Shown in pieces: positions 12,029 to 22,670 of a DNA stretch of 64,000 nt. This DNA is from Capra hircus (taxonomy: Eukaryota; Chordata; Mammalia; Artiodactyla; Bovidae): positions 41,854,271 through 41,918,270 of the forward strand of contig NC_030827.1 of assembly GCF_001704415.2 (NCBI RefSeq), written 5' to 3'. The notes under the pieces were generated by a model that did not search any database, was not told the DNA's origin, and saw only the letters and a list, made by a program, of their open reading frames with translations. The position numbers and the translations under genes were made by a program. Within the stretch, counting starts at the first letter, position 1. Every line of letters starts with the position of its first letter.

Positions 12029-12639
12029 TACACCAGAGATCCCAAACCGGTACCCCTTGGGCCAAATACACCCTCGAAACATATGTTCATCCCACACAGT
12101 GTTTTAAAATGTTTTGAATTAGTTGCCAACTTCTACAAATCCTATTTTTTTTTTCATCCAAAAAAAGTGGAGTTGACTAAAGACTGCCCCCTTTGGATAG
12201 AGAGCATAGCTTCTTTGATTCAGCATTATTTGCCCATCTCATAAAAGCCCAGGTCCCAACAGGCATTTGAGTTTGAGACCCCTTCCTTACCCCATATCTG
12301 TGTAACACTTGCCCAAACAGTCAATAATTCCTTTATATCAACGTACCATTCCTAGCATGGACTACCTGTTATTTTATCCATGCCTGTAGTTATTTTGGCA
12401 GGCTCACAAACATTGTCCTACCATCTTGTATTTATTTGGAAATAAATAGGATGAAAGTCTCAAAAAGAGAAGGGATCCAGGATCATTAGACCAATTCTGT
12501 TCAGGGACACATCATTAGAATCAGGGAAAGACTATCTTTTTATTTTTTACATCCCAAACTCTTCACCTAAAGCACCGTAAAACCAGCCAACAATACTGTC
12601 AGAGAGGGTGTCTTTGTTGTAAATCCTATCTTTTTGAAA

Positions 12640-12905
12640 AAAGATTTTTTTAGAGCTGTCTCATTTTTCACTCAGTCTCCCTTTTAGTAGATTTGTGTTC
12701 AGCCATGGTTCTTAAAAGCAGCTGATCACACATGTGTATCTTTTCTCTCTCTTGAGAATCCTCTATCATGATAGTTAATAAATGAAAATTTGTAAACCCA
12801 AACGAGGAGATAAGCGGTAGATGGGCCATTAGTTAATGAAAACTAGATGAGGAATGCTGATTAATTTAAGAAGGCAAAGGGAGGCATAGCTTTGGAGAAT
12901 CTGTG
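12640..12905 (+). repeat. diverged direct repeat, copy A
   Basis: It aligns collinearly with 14880-15110. Shared blocks include gatcacac, tctcttgaga, taataaatgaaaa versus ttaattaatgaaaa, aacccaaa, agataagcggtagat versus aaataaaaggtaaat, and tgaaaac(t/a)agat. Copy A has about 50 extra bases near 12680. By eye it is about 70% alike over 170 bases. I do not recognise the family. Confidence 0.65.
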
Positions 12906-13711
12906 AAACCATAGATTTTTCTTCCTGGAAAAATGTATGTGTGCCAAACACTTTGCAATCAATTTGAAGGGTTTCACAGGCCCCTGAATCCTATCCACTG
13001 ATTCCTAGTAGAAAAAGTGATCAACCTGAAATAAGACACATGACTTGATAAGTATTTATACGGACACAGAGCACCAAAATGTCAGGCACAGCTTTGCTGA
13101 GTGGGACATAATTTTGAATCATATACTAAGATCAGTCTTTATTATTAATAAAAGGGAAAGCTGCCTGGCATACCATTAGGTTTAAGTAAAAGGCAAGGAA
13201 TATATACTGTCACTCTGAGGATCATATTAAACTAAGTGTCATCTAGAGCTTATAACTGAAGGCACAGTGGATTTCCCAGCATAAAATAAATAAATCTGAA
13301 GCATTTGAATTTTTTAAACAAATCCTTAGAGACATCCATGACAAGGCTGAGACATTTTCTGAAATTGCACTCTTGCACACATTGAAAACTGTCCTTGTTA
13401 CTTTGGCCTGGTGGGTTCCACTAGTTCAGAGCTATTTTGCCACCTCTTTCCTCTGAGTGGCAGTTGGTTCCATCATCAAAGTGATAAACTAGGAGACACC
13501 TTAATAAGGCACAAAACATGCAATATGAAACAATCCTGCTTTCTAACTGGGAAGGCTTGCATTTCTATCCTCATCTATTTCTACATATGACAGGCATCAA
13601 ATGTAAAGAAAAAAATTTTTTTTACAAGATGGCTTGCAGTTTCCTGTTTTAGCCACTTATCATTGAGAATGTTTAGACTTTTCACACATATTGATTTTCT
13701 CCAAAGTAATA

Positions 13712-13912
13712 CAACAAGCCAACTCATTGGAAAAGACCCTGGGAAAGACTGAAAGCAAAAGGAGAAGAGGGCGGCAGAGGATGAGACGGTTGGATAGCAT
13801 CACCAACTCAATGGACATGAACTTGGGCAAACTCTGGGAAATAATGAGGGACAGGGAGGCCTGGCAATGGGGTTGCAAAGCATTGGGCATGACAGTGACT
13901 GAACAACAATAA
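13712..13912 (+). mobile_element. BovB 3' end, short
   Basis: It runs from caagccaactcattggaaaa through ggcagaggatgagacggttg to cattgggcatgacagtgact and a gaacaacaa tail. It is diverged, with a small deletion in the ggggtcgcaaagag module. Confidence 0.88.
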
Positions 13913-14689
13913 ATGCAACAAGTATTTCTTAAAATCTTCACATGCTGATCATTCTCCTTTTGCTCTCTGGAGCTGCACTCTCCACCTTGCTTTGCGGCCC
14001 AGGAAGCCAAACCGTGTAGATGGCATGGCTCTGGCTCCCTTGACAACTGGCTTCCAGCAGCCAAGGGGGACTGAAGATGGGAGAAGAAAGGCGTGCCAGG
14101 TTATTCCTTTGTCTCTTCCTGCTTTGCTAAGCCGCAGACATTTGCTGCACTCCTCCATTTGCTGGGACTCCCCCGGGGGTCCAGTCCTTCTCTTCCTCCC
14201 CTTTGGCCCTCTTGTCCTTGATGTGGTAATGGCTCCCCAGTGTGACTGCCAGCCTCTGGGTGCCTCAATATCCTGTGCTTGTGTCCTGAAGGAGTCCCCT
14301 TGTTAAAGTCCCTCCTTTGGAACTATTTGAGGTGAAGCCAGCTTCCTACTGGGACCATGGGTGACGCATTTCATCCATCTTCTTTTCAAACAGGTAAGAC
14401 TTATGAGACAGAAAGAGGAGATGGGGAAAATTCTTGAGGAAGAGATCAAGCAGTATGGTTTTTAAAGACAAGACTTAACTGGATAATAGACTAAAACCCC
14501 TCAAAATGAAAATGTTCTTTTGTTTACAATAGTAAATAGCAAAAGGATCACTAACTTACTCTTCAAATTTGCTTGACCAGTCTTGATGTGCATTTCACTA
14601 ATTTCCAATTTTATTTATTCATTTCAAAGCAAAAATGAAACAGATTTATTAAGCACATTGTGTGTGCTTATAATGCTTAAAAATAATTA

Positions 14690-14800
14690 AGGTATTATTA
14701 ATCCCATTTAGAGAAGAGGAAATTGAGATTCTGAGAGATCCAATAATTTGCCCCAGATAACATGACTAGCAGGTGGTAAAGCCAGCATTAATAACAGCAT
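14690..14800 (-). repeat. MIR fragment, inverted
   Basis: The plus strand reads gagaagaggaaattgagatt, then tttgccccagataacatgac and tagcaggtggtaaagccagc, the reverse complement of the MIR core. Confidence 0.7.
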
Positions 14801-14879
14801 ATATGATTTGATAGAGAATCTTGCTTTCTTATATTATTGCAAAGTATTTCTCTTTAATTTGATCATAATCTTAAGATAC

Positions 14880-15110
14880 TTTTGACTCTCTGCAAAAAGA
14901 TCTAATTGTGCCTACATATTTTTCATTAAAGAGTTGATCACACTTGTTTATTTTTAATCTCTTGAGACTTCTCTACAGTTACAATTAATTAATGAAAAAA
15001 TATATTAACCCAAATAATGAAATAAAAGGTAAATAGTCCATCAGTTGATGAAAACAAGATAGATGCAATTTCAAAAGGCAGAGAAAGGCATATCTTTAAA
15101 GGGCTCCAAA
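14880..15110 (+). repeat. diverged direct repeat, copy B
   Basis: Partner of 12640-12905 in the same orientation, about 2.2 kb away. Its right end is cut by the BovB starting near 15116. Confidence 0.65.
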
Positions 15111-15115
15111 GGAAG

Positions 15116-15560
15116 ATGGTTTTTCCAGTAGTTATGTATGGATGTGAGAGTTGGACTAAAAAGAAAGCTGAGCGCCTAAGAATTGATGCTTTTTAATTGT
15201 GGTGTTGGAGAAGACTCCTGAGAGTCCCTTGGACTGCAAGGAGATCCAACCAGTCAATCCTGAAGGAAATCAGTACTGAATATTTATTGGAAGGACTAAC
15301 GCTGAAGCTGAAACTCCAGTACTTTGCCCACTTGATGTGAAGAACTGACTCACTGGAAAAGGCCCTGATGCTGGGAAAGATTGAAGGTGGGAGGAGAAGG
15401 GGATGACAGAGGATGAAATGGTTGGATGGCATCACCGACTTGATGGACATGAGTTTGAGCAAGCTCCAGGAGTTGGTGATGGACAAGGAAGCCTGGTGTG
15501 CTGCAGTCCATGGGGTTGCAAAGAGTCAGACATGACTGAGTGACTGAACTGACTGAAGGG
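15116..15560 (+). mobile_element. BovB 3' end
   Basis: 5'-truncated at the atggtttttccagtagttat module. It then carries gtatggatgtgagagttgga, the gaagactcctgagagtccct module and the terminal gactgagtgactgaactgac. Confidence 0.92.
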
Positions 15561-16099
15561 AAAGACTGGGGCAAGAAGGAAGATTTGACTGCTAGAACCC
15601 CAAAGAACTTTGAGACCAAAGATTGGACATATGTTGGTAGGCAAAAATGAGATGTAGGACTGAAAACAGAACTGATGGAAAAACAGATGTCTGGGGATCC
15701 TTGTTGTGTTTATATTTTCCAGTAAGGTACTGAAAAGATAATTGGGAAATCTGAGTCTGTTATCAGGATTTATCATTTTGTCTTCTTTGTGCAGGATGAG
15801 CCAGAAGAAGGATGATCATCATTCCTTCTGTCTCCACCACCAGTCAGTCTCTCTGAGAATACCTGCAGCAAGATAGTTACCATGTGGCTGAGAAACTAGA
15901 AGTCTCTCCCTGGAGAAACTGAACAGTCCTAGAGAAAAGATCACCACATTTTGGCCTTTGTGGCTTCCCTGATGTGATCTTATTGTTCCCACTCTACAGC
16001 CAAGTTGACAAACTTGTTCACAAATGAAGCCTTTCTGTGTCCCATTCTAAAATATATAATTTCTGAGGGGATACAATTCAGTTCAAGAAAACCAGATTC

Positions 16100-16305
16100 A
16101 CGAGTTTATCCTTCAACTATTTATTGTATAAACTACCCCCAAATTTACTGTCTTAACGAAACAATAATTCAATATTTCTCATGATTCTACAGGTTGACCA
16201 GGTGGTTCTTCTGCTTTATGTGGTGTTTGTTGGTGATAATCTTGCCAATTTTTCACTAGCACAAGACGTGGTTTACCATCCTTCCAGACTTCAATAGTAG
16301 TTTCC
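16100..16305 (-). mobile_element. MLT1-type LTR fragment, inverted
   Basis: The plus strand shows the reverse complement of an MLT1 3' end (an aaccaccccaaaact-like block, then tctcatgattctacaggttg and gttcttctgctt). It is broken on the right by the CHR SINE. Confidence 0.55.
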
Positions 16306-16310
16306 TGGGC

Positions 16311-16590
16311 TTCCCTGGTGGCCCAGTGGTTAAGAATCCGCCTGCCAACACAGGGGACACGAGTTCGATCCCTGGTCCAGGAAGATCCCACAGACCACAG
16401 GGCAACTAAGCCCAAGTGCCGCAGCTACTGAAGCCTGCGTGCACCTAGAGGCCGTGCTCCACAACAAGAGAAGCGCTGCAGTAAGAAGCCTGCAGGGTAG
16501 GCCCACTCGCCGCAACTTGAGAAAGCCCGAGTGCAGCAACCAAGATCCAGCACAGCCAGTAAATAAATTAACATAAAATAAAAAACACTA
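16311..16590 (+). mobile_element. CHR SINE, full-length type
   Basis: Head gggcttccctggtggcccag, B box cgagttcgatccctgg, long CHR body (ggcaactaagcccaagtgcc, then gcaacaagagaagcgctgca-like) and an ataaattaacataaaataaa tail. Confidence 0.9.
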
Positions 16591-16743
16591 GCGTCCTCAC
16601 TGATTTTCCAGCTTCTACTAATAGTCTGCTTGCTACCCTTCCAGCTTCTATCTACTACCCAGTGTTAAGACCATGACACGTGTCAGGTTTTTATTATAAC
16701 TGCACCTCATTTTTAGGTACCAGTTTCTCTTTCAGCTAGCCTT

Positions 16744-16961
16744 TGCATGTGTGTGTGCCAAGTCATGTCCAGCTCTTTGCAACCCTATGGATCATAGACT
16801 GTAAGGCTCTTCTGTCCATGGGATTCTCCAGATAAGAATACTGGAGTGAGTTGCCACACCCTCCTCTAGGGGATCTTCACAACTCAGGGATTGAACCGGC
16901 GGCTCTTATGTCTCCTGGATTGGCAGGTGGGTTGTTTACCACTAGTGCCACTTGGGAAGCC
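16744..16961 (-). mobile_element. BovA2-type SINE, inverted
   Basis: The plus strand carries the inverted BovA body: catgtccagctctttgcaac, ccatgggattctccagataa, then ctcagggattgaaccgg (inverted B box), and ends cacttgggaagccc. Confidence 0.9.
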
Positions 16962-17400
16962 CTGACTAGTCTTTGTTGTTGAATAAAACACCCCAAAACT
17001 TAACAGCTTAAATCAATGCCATCTCACGTAGTTCTCTCGGTTGGCTGAGCAGTTCTCTGCTGCTTTCATTGAGGCTCATATGCACAGTTGCCTTCAGCTG
17101 GCAGATCAGCTGGTGGGCTGCTGAACTTAGCTGGGACACTGAGGTTCTCTTCCATAGGCCCTTTTGTCCCAGGCTTCTTTATGGTATGGTGGTCTCAAGG
17201 CAGCATTCCAAGAAGATGAAGGCAGACACCATATCACTTTATTTGTCCCAAGCTCTGAAACTTGCAAGATGTCACTTCTACATTCTATTGGATAAGAGTA
17301 GAGAGCAAATTTAGCCCAGTTTCAAGAGGTGGCAGAATAGACTCTACCTCTTAATAGAAGGAGCTGCAAATAATGTGGAGTCATATTTAATTTACCACAG
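16962..17400 (-). mobile_element. MLT1-type LTR, inverted
   Basis: The plus strand begins with tttgttgttgaataaaacac-type sequence (inverted MLT1 3' end). It continues through tcggttggctgagcagttct and attctattggataagagtag to ctacctcttaatagaaggag, matching the antisense of the MLT1 subfamily with the ccaatagaatgtggcagaag module. Confidence 0.6.
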
Positions 17401-17404
17401 AAAG

Positions 17405-17800
17405 TTATGCTATGTCCCTAGACAGATTCAATGTCATAAAGATGTCAGTTCCTTCTAATAAATCTGTACAGTCAATGTCATACCAATCAAAATCCCAATA
17501 GGATGGCTCGAGAAACTTGATAAGATGTTCCTAAAATTATATGGAAGAGCAAAGGGCTCAGAATCACCAATGCAATTTTGTGGAAGGACAGGTCCTCCCA
17601 GATATTGGGATTTATTATAAAGCTATGGTAACAGCTGTGTATTGATACAGCAATTCTAGGAGTGATTCAGGTGAAGTCCACACTATATACAGCATCAATA
17701 GATGTACATAATCCAGTTAACTTTGTGGAGCAATTCACTTTTATGATTTAATAGTGAAAATATACAAATATAAGATAAGATTATAGAAAGCAAAAATTTT
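17405..17800 (+). mobile_element. L1 ORF2 fragment
   Basis: It matches the conserved late ORF2 stretch: tagacagattcaatgtcata, accaatcaaaatcccaatag, then ctaaaattatatggaagagc. No open frame remains. Confidence 0.75.
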
Positions 17801-18475
17801 CTCGCTTCATTGAAACATGATCGACATACAACAGTATGGAGGTTTAAGGTGTGCAACCTATTGATCTGATACACTTAAGTACTGCAAAGTGAAGACCACC
17901 ACACGTGTGTGCTAAGTTGCTTCCGTCTTGTCTGACTCTTTGTGACCCTGTGGACTGTAGCCCACCAGGCTCCTCTATCCATGGGGTTTCTCCAGGCAAG
18001 AATACTGGAGTGTGTTGCCATCCCCTTCTCCAGGGGATCTTCCTGAGCCAGGGATCGAACCTGGATCTCTAACATCTCCTGCATTGGCAAGCGGGTTCTT
18101 TACCACTAGCAGCACCTGGGAAGCCCTGATGACCTCCATAGCCATAGATAACACCTCCATCACATGGTTACCCCATTTCTGTTTTGTGGTGAGAACATTT
18201 AAGATTTCCTCTCTCAGAAACTTTCAAGTAAATAATACAATATTATTAACTATAATCACCAAGCTGTACATTAGATCTCTAGAACTCACTCATCTTATAG
18301 CTGGTAGTTTGCAATCTTTGACCAACATCTCCCCATCTCCCCTACTCTCAGTCCCTGGTAACCTGTTCAACTGTTCCCATGAGTTTGGCTTTTTTAGATT
18401 CTATATATAAGTGATATCATACAATATGTGTCTTCCTTTGATTCATTTCACTCAGCTTAATACCAACAAAAAATT
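17801..18475 (-). mobile_element. L1 (L1M-type) 3' UTR, inverted, split by a SINE
   Basis: The plus strand reads gtggtgagaacatttaagat, ccaagctgtacattagatct and gaccaacatctccccatctc, known from the antisense of L1 3' regions. It is interrupted at about 17904-18127. Confidence 0.7.
17904..18127 (-). mobile_element. BovA2-type SINE, inverted
   Basis: It contains gtctgactctttgtgaccct, ctccaggcaagaatactgga and ccagggatcgaacctgg (inverted B box) and ends cacctgggaagccc. Confidence 0.9.
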
Positions 18476-19009
18476 GTTAAGGTATGTATCTTGACTGAAC
18501 TTTACCAAAATATACCCCAATACATACAGCTTTTTACGTTTCGTGAGTTGAGAATATAAAAGAACTTGTAGTTGAGGACAAACAAACTCAAGAGATGCTA
18601 ATGATGTGCTTTTGAAGCTGGAGGTAGTTTAAAGAAAAGATATATGCACCCCGATGTTCATATCAGTGCTGTTTACAATAGCCAAGACGTGGAAGCAACC
18701 TTAAAGGTCCACTGACAGAGGAGTGGGTAAAGACGATGTGGTACCTATGTACGGCAGGATGTTACTTAGTCATAAAAAAGAATGAAAAAAGCCATTTCAA
18801 CAACATGGGTGGACCTAGAGATTATCATACTAAGTGGATTAAGTCAGACAGAGAAAGACAAATATCATATTGCTTATTGTGGAATCTGAAAAAAAAAATG
18901 ATCCAAATGAACTTACTTTACAAAACAGACCCGCAAACACAGAAGACAAGCTTATGGTTACCAAAGGGGTAGTGAGAGGTAAATTAGGAGGTTGGTATTA
19001 TCACATGGG

Positions 19010-19281
19010 GACTTCTCTGGTAGCTTGGTGAAGAATCCACCTGCAATGCAGGAGACCCTGGTTTGATTCCTGGGTCAGGAAGATCCGCTGGAGAAAGGAT
19101 AGGCTAGCCACTCCTGCATTCTGGGGCTTCCTGGATGGCTCAGCTGGTAAAGAATCTGCCTCCAATGCAGGAGACTGGGGTTCAATCCCTGGGAAGAGAT
19201 AGGCTACCCACTCCAGTATTCTGGCCTGGAGGTCACAAAAAGTTGGACACTATTGAGCGACTTTCACTTTCAGTTTCACTT
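19010..19281 (+). mobile_element. tandem pair of Bov-tA SINEs
   Basis: Two tRNA-like heads follow each other: one near 19012 (gacttctctggtagcttggt) and one near 19127 (ggcttcctggatggctcagc). Only the second has a body and tail. Flanks tattatcacat (18996-19006) and tattaacatat (19282-19292) suggest one insertion event for the pair. Confidence 0.8.
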
Positions 19282-19294
19282 TATTAACATATCT

Positions 19295-19934
19295 GTTCAG
19301 TTCAGTTCAGTCACTCAGTCGTGTCCGACTCTTTGCGACCCCATGAATCGCAGCACGCCAGGCCTCTCTGTCCATCACCAACTCCCAGAGTTCACTCAGA
19401 TTCGCGAACATCGAGTCAGTGATGCCATCCAGCCATCTCATCCTCAGTCGTCCCCTCCTCCTCCTGCCCCCAATCCCTCCCAGCATCACAGTCTTTGCCA
19501 ATGAGTCAACTCTTCGCATGAGGTGGCCAAAGTACTGGAGCTTCAGCTTTAGCATCATTCCTTCCAAAGAAATCCCAGGGTTGATCTCCTTCAGAATGGA
19601 CTGGTTGGATCTCCTTGCAGTCCAAGGGACTCTCAAGAGTCTTCTCCAACACCACAGTTCAAAAGCATCAATTCTTCGGTGCTCAGCCTTCTTCACAGAC
19701 CAACTGTCACATCCATAAATGACCACCGGAAAAACCATAGCCTTGACTAGACGGACCTTAGTTGGCAAAGTAATGTCTCTGCTTTTGAATATGCTATCTA
19801 GGTTGGTCATAACTTTTCTTCCAAGGAGTAAGCATCTTTTAATTTCTTGGCTGCAGTCACCATCTGCAGTGATTTTGGAGTTCAAAAAAATAAAGTCTGA
19901 CACTGTTTCCACTGTTTCCTCATCTATTTCCCAT
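19295..19934 (-). mobile_element. BovB 3' end, inverted, with open C-terminal frame
   Basis: The plus strand starts gttcagttcagttcagtcac and ends catctatttcccatg. Read on the minus strand, the C-terminal BovB coding part stays open from about 19978 (flanking L1 sequence) to a stop at 19307. It shows SDFIFLNSKITADGDC, LGRKVMTNLDS, FPVVIYGCDSWSVKKAEHRR and the final RLSD. It is inserted in the L1 3' UTR. Confidence 0.94.
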
Positions 19935-20112
19935 GTTACTGTATACAAAACAATCAACCAGGACCTACTGTATAGCACCGGGAACTATACTTAACATTTT
20001 GTAATAATGTGTAAGGAAAAAGAATCTGAAAATAATAGATGGATATGCACAACTGAATCACTTTGCTATACACCTGAAACTAACACATCACTGTAAACCG
20101 GCTATACTTTAA

Positions 20113-20479
20113 TTTTTAAAAATTTGCAAGAAAACCCACCAAAATCCAAAAGCAACAACAAAAAATTGGAGGCAGTTTGAAAGTAAACACAACAAAAATC
20201 CAAAACTTGTTACAGTAAGAATGGCAACTCTCTAGAACTCAAGAAGGAACGAAATGCCAAAAGGCAGTCAAACTTTCTGTTTTCTAAACCTAACGGAAAG
20301 GTCTCTCATACCGGCAGCTTCTTGCATGCACACACCCACAACAGGAAAAGCCACCTCCCCATTTCAGGAAACAAAAGCCAGTTACAGTGTGGAAGTACAA
20401 ACTGCAGAAACCCAGAAGTCCATAGAAGAAAAAGGACTGGTTCCCGTGAGAGCAGGGTGATGCGTGGTTCGGGGCAGGG
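20113..20479 (-). other. possible 3' UTR of the GOLPH3 retrocopy
   Basis: This stretch lies between the retrocopy stop and the L1 tail and matches none of the ruminant repeats I recognise. It could be copied 3' UTR. No clear minus-strand poly(A) tail (plus-strand poly-T) is visible, so the 3' boundary is unknown. The right-hand target-duplication half of the neighbouring L1 (20167-20183) lies inside it. Confidence 0.35.
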
Positions 20480-20902
20480 TCACTTGGTGAAGGCGGCCAC
20501 CACCGCCCACGGCACCTCGTTGGTCCCAGCCTTCAGACACTTCACCTCCGGGTCCAAGTCCAGGAGCTGCCGCATCCGCCTGGTGGCTACGTCGTGCTGC
20601 TCATCCAGCAGGGGCGCGAACGCGTTCTCCAGGACGTCCGAGGCATGGGCCAAGTAGAGGAGGGCCAGCAGGCGCTTGTCCATGAGGTGAGGGTCGTTCA
20701 CCCACTTGTCGAGAACGGCTTCCTGCACCTTCTTGATGAGGCGCTGCTTAATGCTGTTGTTGGTGAGGGGGTGCGTCGTCATGTCAAAGAGGAGGAAGCT
20801 CTGTTTCTCCGTTGTCAGTAGGCCCTTTTTCACCAGGTTTTTAGCTAATCGTTCCCACACGTTTCTTAACTGATAATGCAATTTTAATGGATTCCATGTC
20901 TC
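20480..20902 (-). pseudogene. GOLPH3: GOLPH3 retrocopy, 5'-truncated, C-terminal half
   Basis: The minus strand encodes about 140 residues matching the C-terminal half of Golgi phosphoprotein 3, a PtdIns4P-binding Golgi adaptor. It runs from ETWNPLKLHYQLRN through TTEKQ, LLFDMTTHPLTNN, KKVQEAVLDKWVNDPH and LYLAHASDVLENAFAPLLDE to AAFTK and a TGA at 20482-20480. The frame is open throughout with no intron. Upstream of Glu-Thr-Trp the match decays (frame-disturbing differences around 20903-20930), so roughly the first half of the usual ~298-residue protein is absent. Many substitutions hit a strongly conserved protein. Arg171 of the lipid pocket is kept, but the position equivalent to Arg174 is Trp (NVWERL). 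I infer a processed pseudogene. A genuine last exon is less likely given these changes. Confidence 0.85.
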
Positions 20903-20966
20903 ACTTAAACAAAAGAGTTCAAAAGCTAGAGAAGAATTTCAGCTATTATTTTCTTTGTACTTGTAA

Positions 20967-21078
20967 GGCGTGCGTGTGCTCAGTCGTGTCCGATTCTTCA
21001 TGAGCCCGTGGACTGCAGCCCACCAGGCTCCTCTGTCCATGGGATTATCCCAGCAAGAATGCTAGAGTGGGTTGCCAT
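20967..21078 (-). mobile_element. BovA2-type SINE fragment, inverted
   Basis: It contains gctcagtcgtgtccgattct, caccaggctcctctgtccat and gctagagtgggttgccat. It lacks the B-box half. Confidence 0.88.
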
Positions 21079-21189
21079 AGGGATAGATAGCAAAATGTGC
21101 TCATTGTAGCTGGTTTGCTTTCAGAGAAGAGGAAGATAAGAAGTGTTCTAGGACAGTCTGTGTTTCCAGAAAGCAAATTTCTTGTGGGA

Positions 21190-21292
21190 TAGGAATCATA
21201 TTTTATTAAATCTCTGTGGCTTGGCACCAGGTTTATTTCCTGGAACACAGTACTTGCTCAAGAAATATTTGAAAAAGAGAATGAATGAAGTA
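21190..21292 (+). repeat. probable L2 3'-end fragment
   Basis: It ends in the L2-like pattern acacagtacttgctcaagaa then atttgaaaaagagaatgaat. Confidence 0.5.
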
Positions 21293-21414
21293 TTCGAATA
21301 CATGAATTGGAACAGATTGCTAGTACTTTCAGTCGATATGAGTCAAATTGTAAAATGATAATTTCTGGTACCGTTCTGTCAGCATAAAGGTGTCAACAAA
21401 TACTTAAAGTATAA

Positions 21415-21662
21415 ATGAGAGATTCATTTATTTTTAATTTAAAAGAATTTCGGCTGTTGTGTGTCTTCACTGTGGCCCATGGGCTTCTCCAGTGCAATGC
21501 TCTGGCTTCTCTATAGTTGTGCCATGCAGGCTCAGTAGTTGTAGCATGAAGGCTTAGTTGCCTCATAGTGTGTGGGATCTTATTTCCCCAACCAGGGATT
21601 AAACCCATGTCCCCTTCATTGGAAGGCAGATTCTTAACCAATGGACCACCAGGGAAGTCCCC
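21415..21662 (-). mobile_element. CHR SINE, inverted
   Basis: The plus strand starts with an AT-rich (inverted A-tail) side, passes gtgtgtgggatcttatttcc and aaccagggattaaaccc (inverted B box), and ends ccaccagggaagtcccc. Confidence 0.88.
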
Positions 21663-21857
21663 TAATAAATTTAATAAATTTTTTAAAGGAATACTTTTAA
21701 CATCTATAGAAACGTTGCAAAGATAGTAAAGAATTTCCATATGTCTTGCTGCTGTTTCCCTATTAATATAGTTAGTACATTTGTCACAATTAATGAGCAT
21801 TGCTACATAAATATTGAGCAACTAACACTTTCTACTTTTTTCTATATTACCTAAAGT

Positions 21858-22066
21858 GGGTTCTCTGGTGGCTCAGATGGTAAAGAATCCACCTGCAATG
21901 CAGGACACCCAGGTTTGATCCCTGGTTCAGGAAGATCCTCTGGAGAAGGAAATGGCAACCCACTCCAGTATTTCTGCTTGGAGAATTCTATGGACAGAAG
22001 AGCCTGGTGGGCTACAGTCCGTGGAGTCTCAGAGTCAGACAAGACGGATTGACTAACACACACAAA
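21858..22066 (+). mobile_element. Bov-tA SINE
   Basis: Head gggttctctggtggctcaga, B box aggtttgatccctgg, body to cagagtcagacaagacgg, and a tail of acacacaca. Confidence 0.9.
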
Positions 22067-22069
22067 GTC

Positions 22070-22670
22070 CGTACGCTATTTAGATTTCCTTGGATTTTGC
22101 CTGATGCTCTTTTTGTGTTGTTGTTGTTCCAGGATCCTACCCAAGTTACTATATTACCTTTATTTGTCCTATTTTCTTAGGTTCCGCCTAGTAATGACAG
22201 TTCTCCAGTCTTCCCGTGCTTTTGATGACTTTGACAGTTTTGAAAAGTAGTGCATGCATGCTCAATCATGTCAGTCCAACTTTTTATGACCCCACAGATC
22301 ATAGCCCACCAGGCTTCTCTGTCCATGGGATTCTCCAGGCAAGAACACTATGGTGGGTTGCCATGCCCTCCTCCAGGGGATCTTTTCGATCCAGGGATCA
22401 AACCTTCGACTCTTGCAGCTCCTGCATTGCAGGCTGATTCTTTACCTCTGAGCCACTGGGGAAGCCCCTTGAGAAGTAGTGGTCAGATACTTTGTAGATT
22501 GTCCCTTCATTGGGATTTGTCTGGTGTTCTCATGATTAGACTGAGGTTACAGGTCTAGGGGAGTGGGACCACGAAGGGTACATACTATCTGCATGACTCA
22601 TCACTGTGGATGTAGACCTGATCACCTTGCTGTGGGAGGGTTCATCAGGTGTCTACACTATAAAGCCCTT
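22070..22670. mobile_element. old L1M-type fragment, split by a SINE
   Basis: It matches the same old repeat seen at 35510-37390 (gattttgcctgatgctc, gggatttgtctggtgttctc, gattagactgaggttac). The strand was not resolved. Confidence 0.5.
22253..22468 (-). mobile_element. BovA2-type SINE, inverted, with target duplication
   Basis: An inverted BovA body ending ccactggggaagcccc. It is flanked by ttgaaaagtagtg (22240-22252) and ttgagaagtagtg (22469-22481), a 13-bp duplication with one difference. Confidence 0.93.

Larger units (their letters stand above)
18640..20166 (+). mobile_element. L1 3' end, broken by SINEs and BovB
   Basis: The L1 parts are 18640-19006 (ORF2 end and 3' UTR: gtggaagcaaccttaaaggt, gacctagagattatcatact) and 19935-20166 (aggacctactgtatagcacc, ctgaaactaacacatcactg). 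The tail is A-rich. Near-matching flanks tggaggtagtttaaag (18619-18634) and tggaggcagtttgaaag (20167-20183) look like its target duplication. Confidence 0.85.

Noticed and set aside
16311..16590. tRNA gene at SINE heads with A and B boxes
   Set aside because: The boxes belong to tRNA-derived SINEs. No cloverleaf with intact acceptor and anticodon stems is present.
19295..19320. short regular ttcag units as a CRISPR-like or satellite array
   Set aside because: These are the normal 3' tails of BovB (TGAAC/TTCAG repeats), seen at every BovB end, with no spacers.
20322..20821. plus-strand frames opposite the GOLPH3 copy
   Set aside because: They are antisense shadows. The minus strand has clear GOLPH3 similarity.
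20480..20930. the GOLPH3 segment as a genuine terminal exon
   Set aside because: Many changes in a strongly conserved protein, including R174 to Trp and VLWAV to VPWAV, with decayed homology upstream. A ttcttctctag acceptor-like string near 20930 exists, but it does not line up with the GOLPH3 codons.
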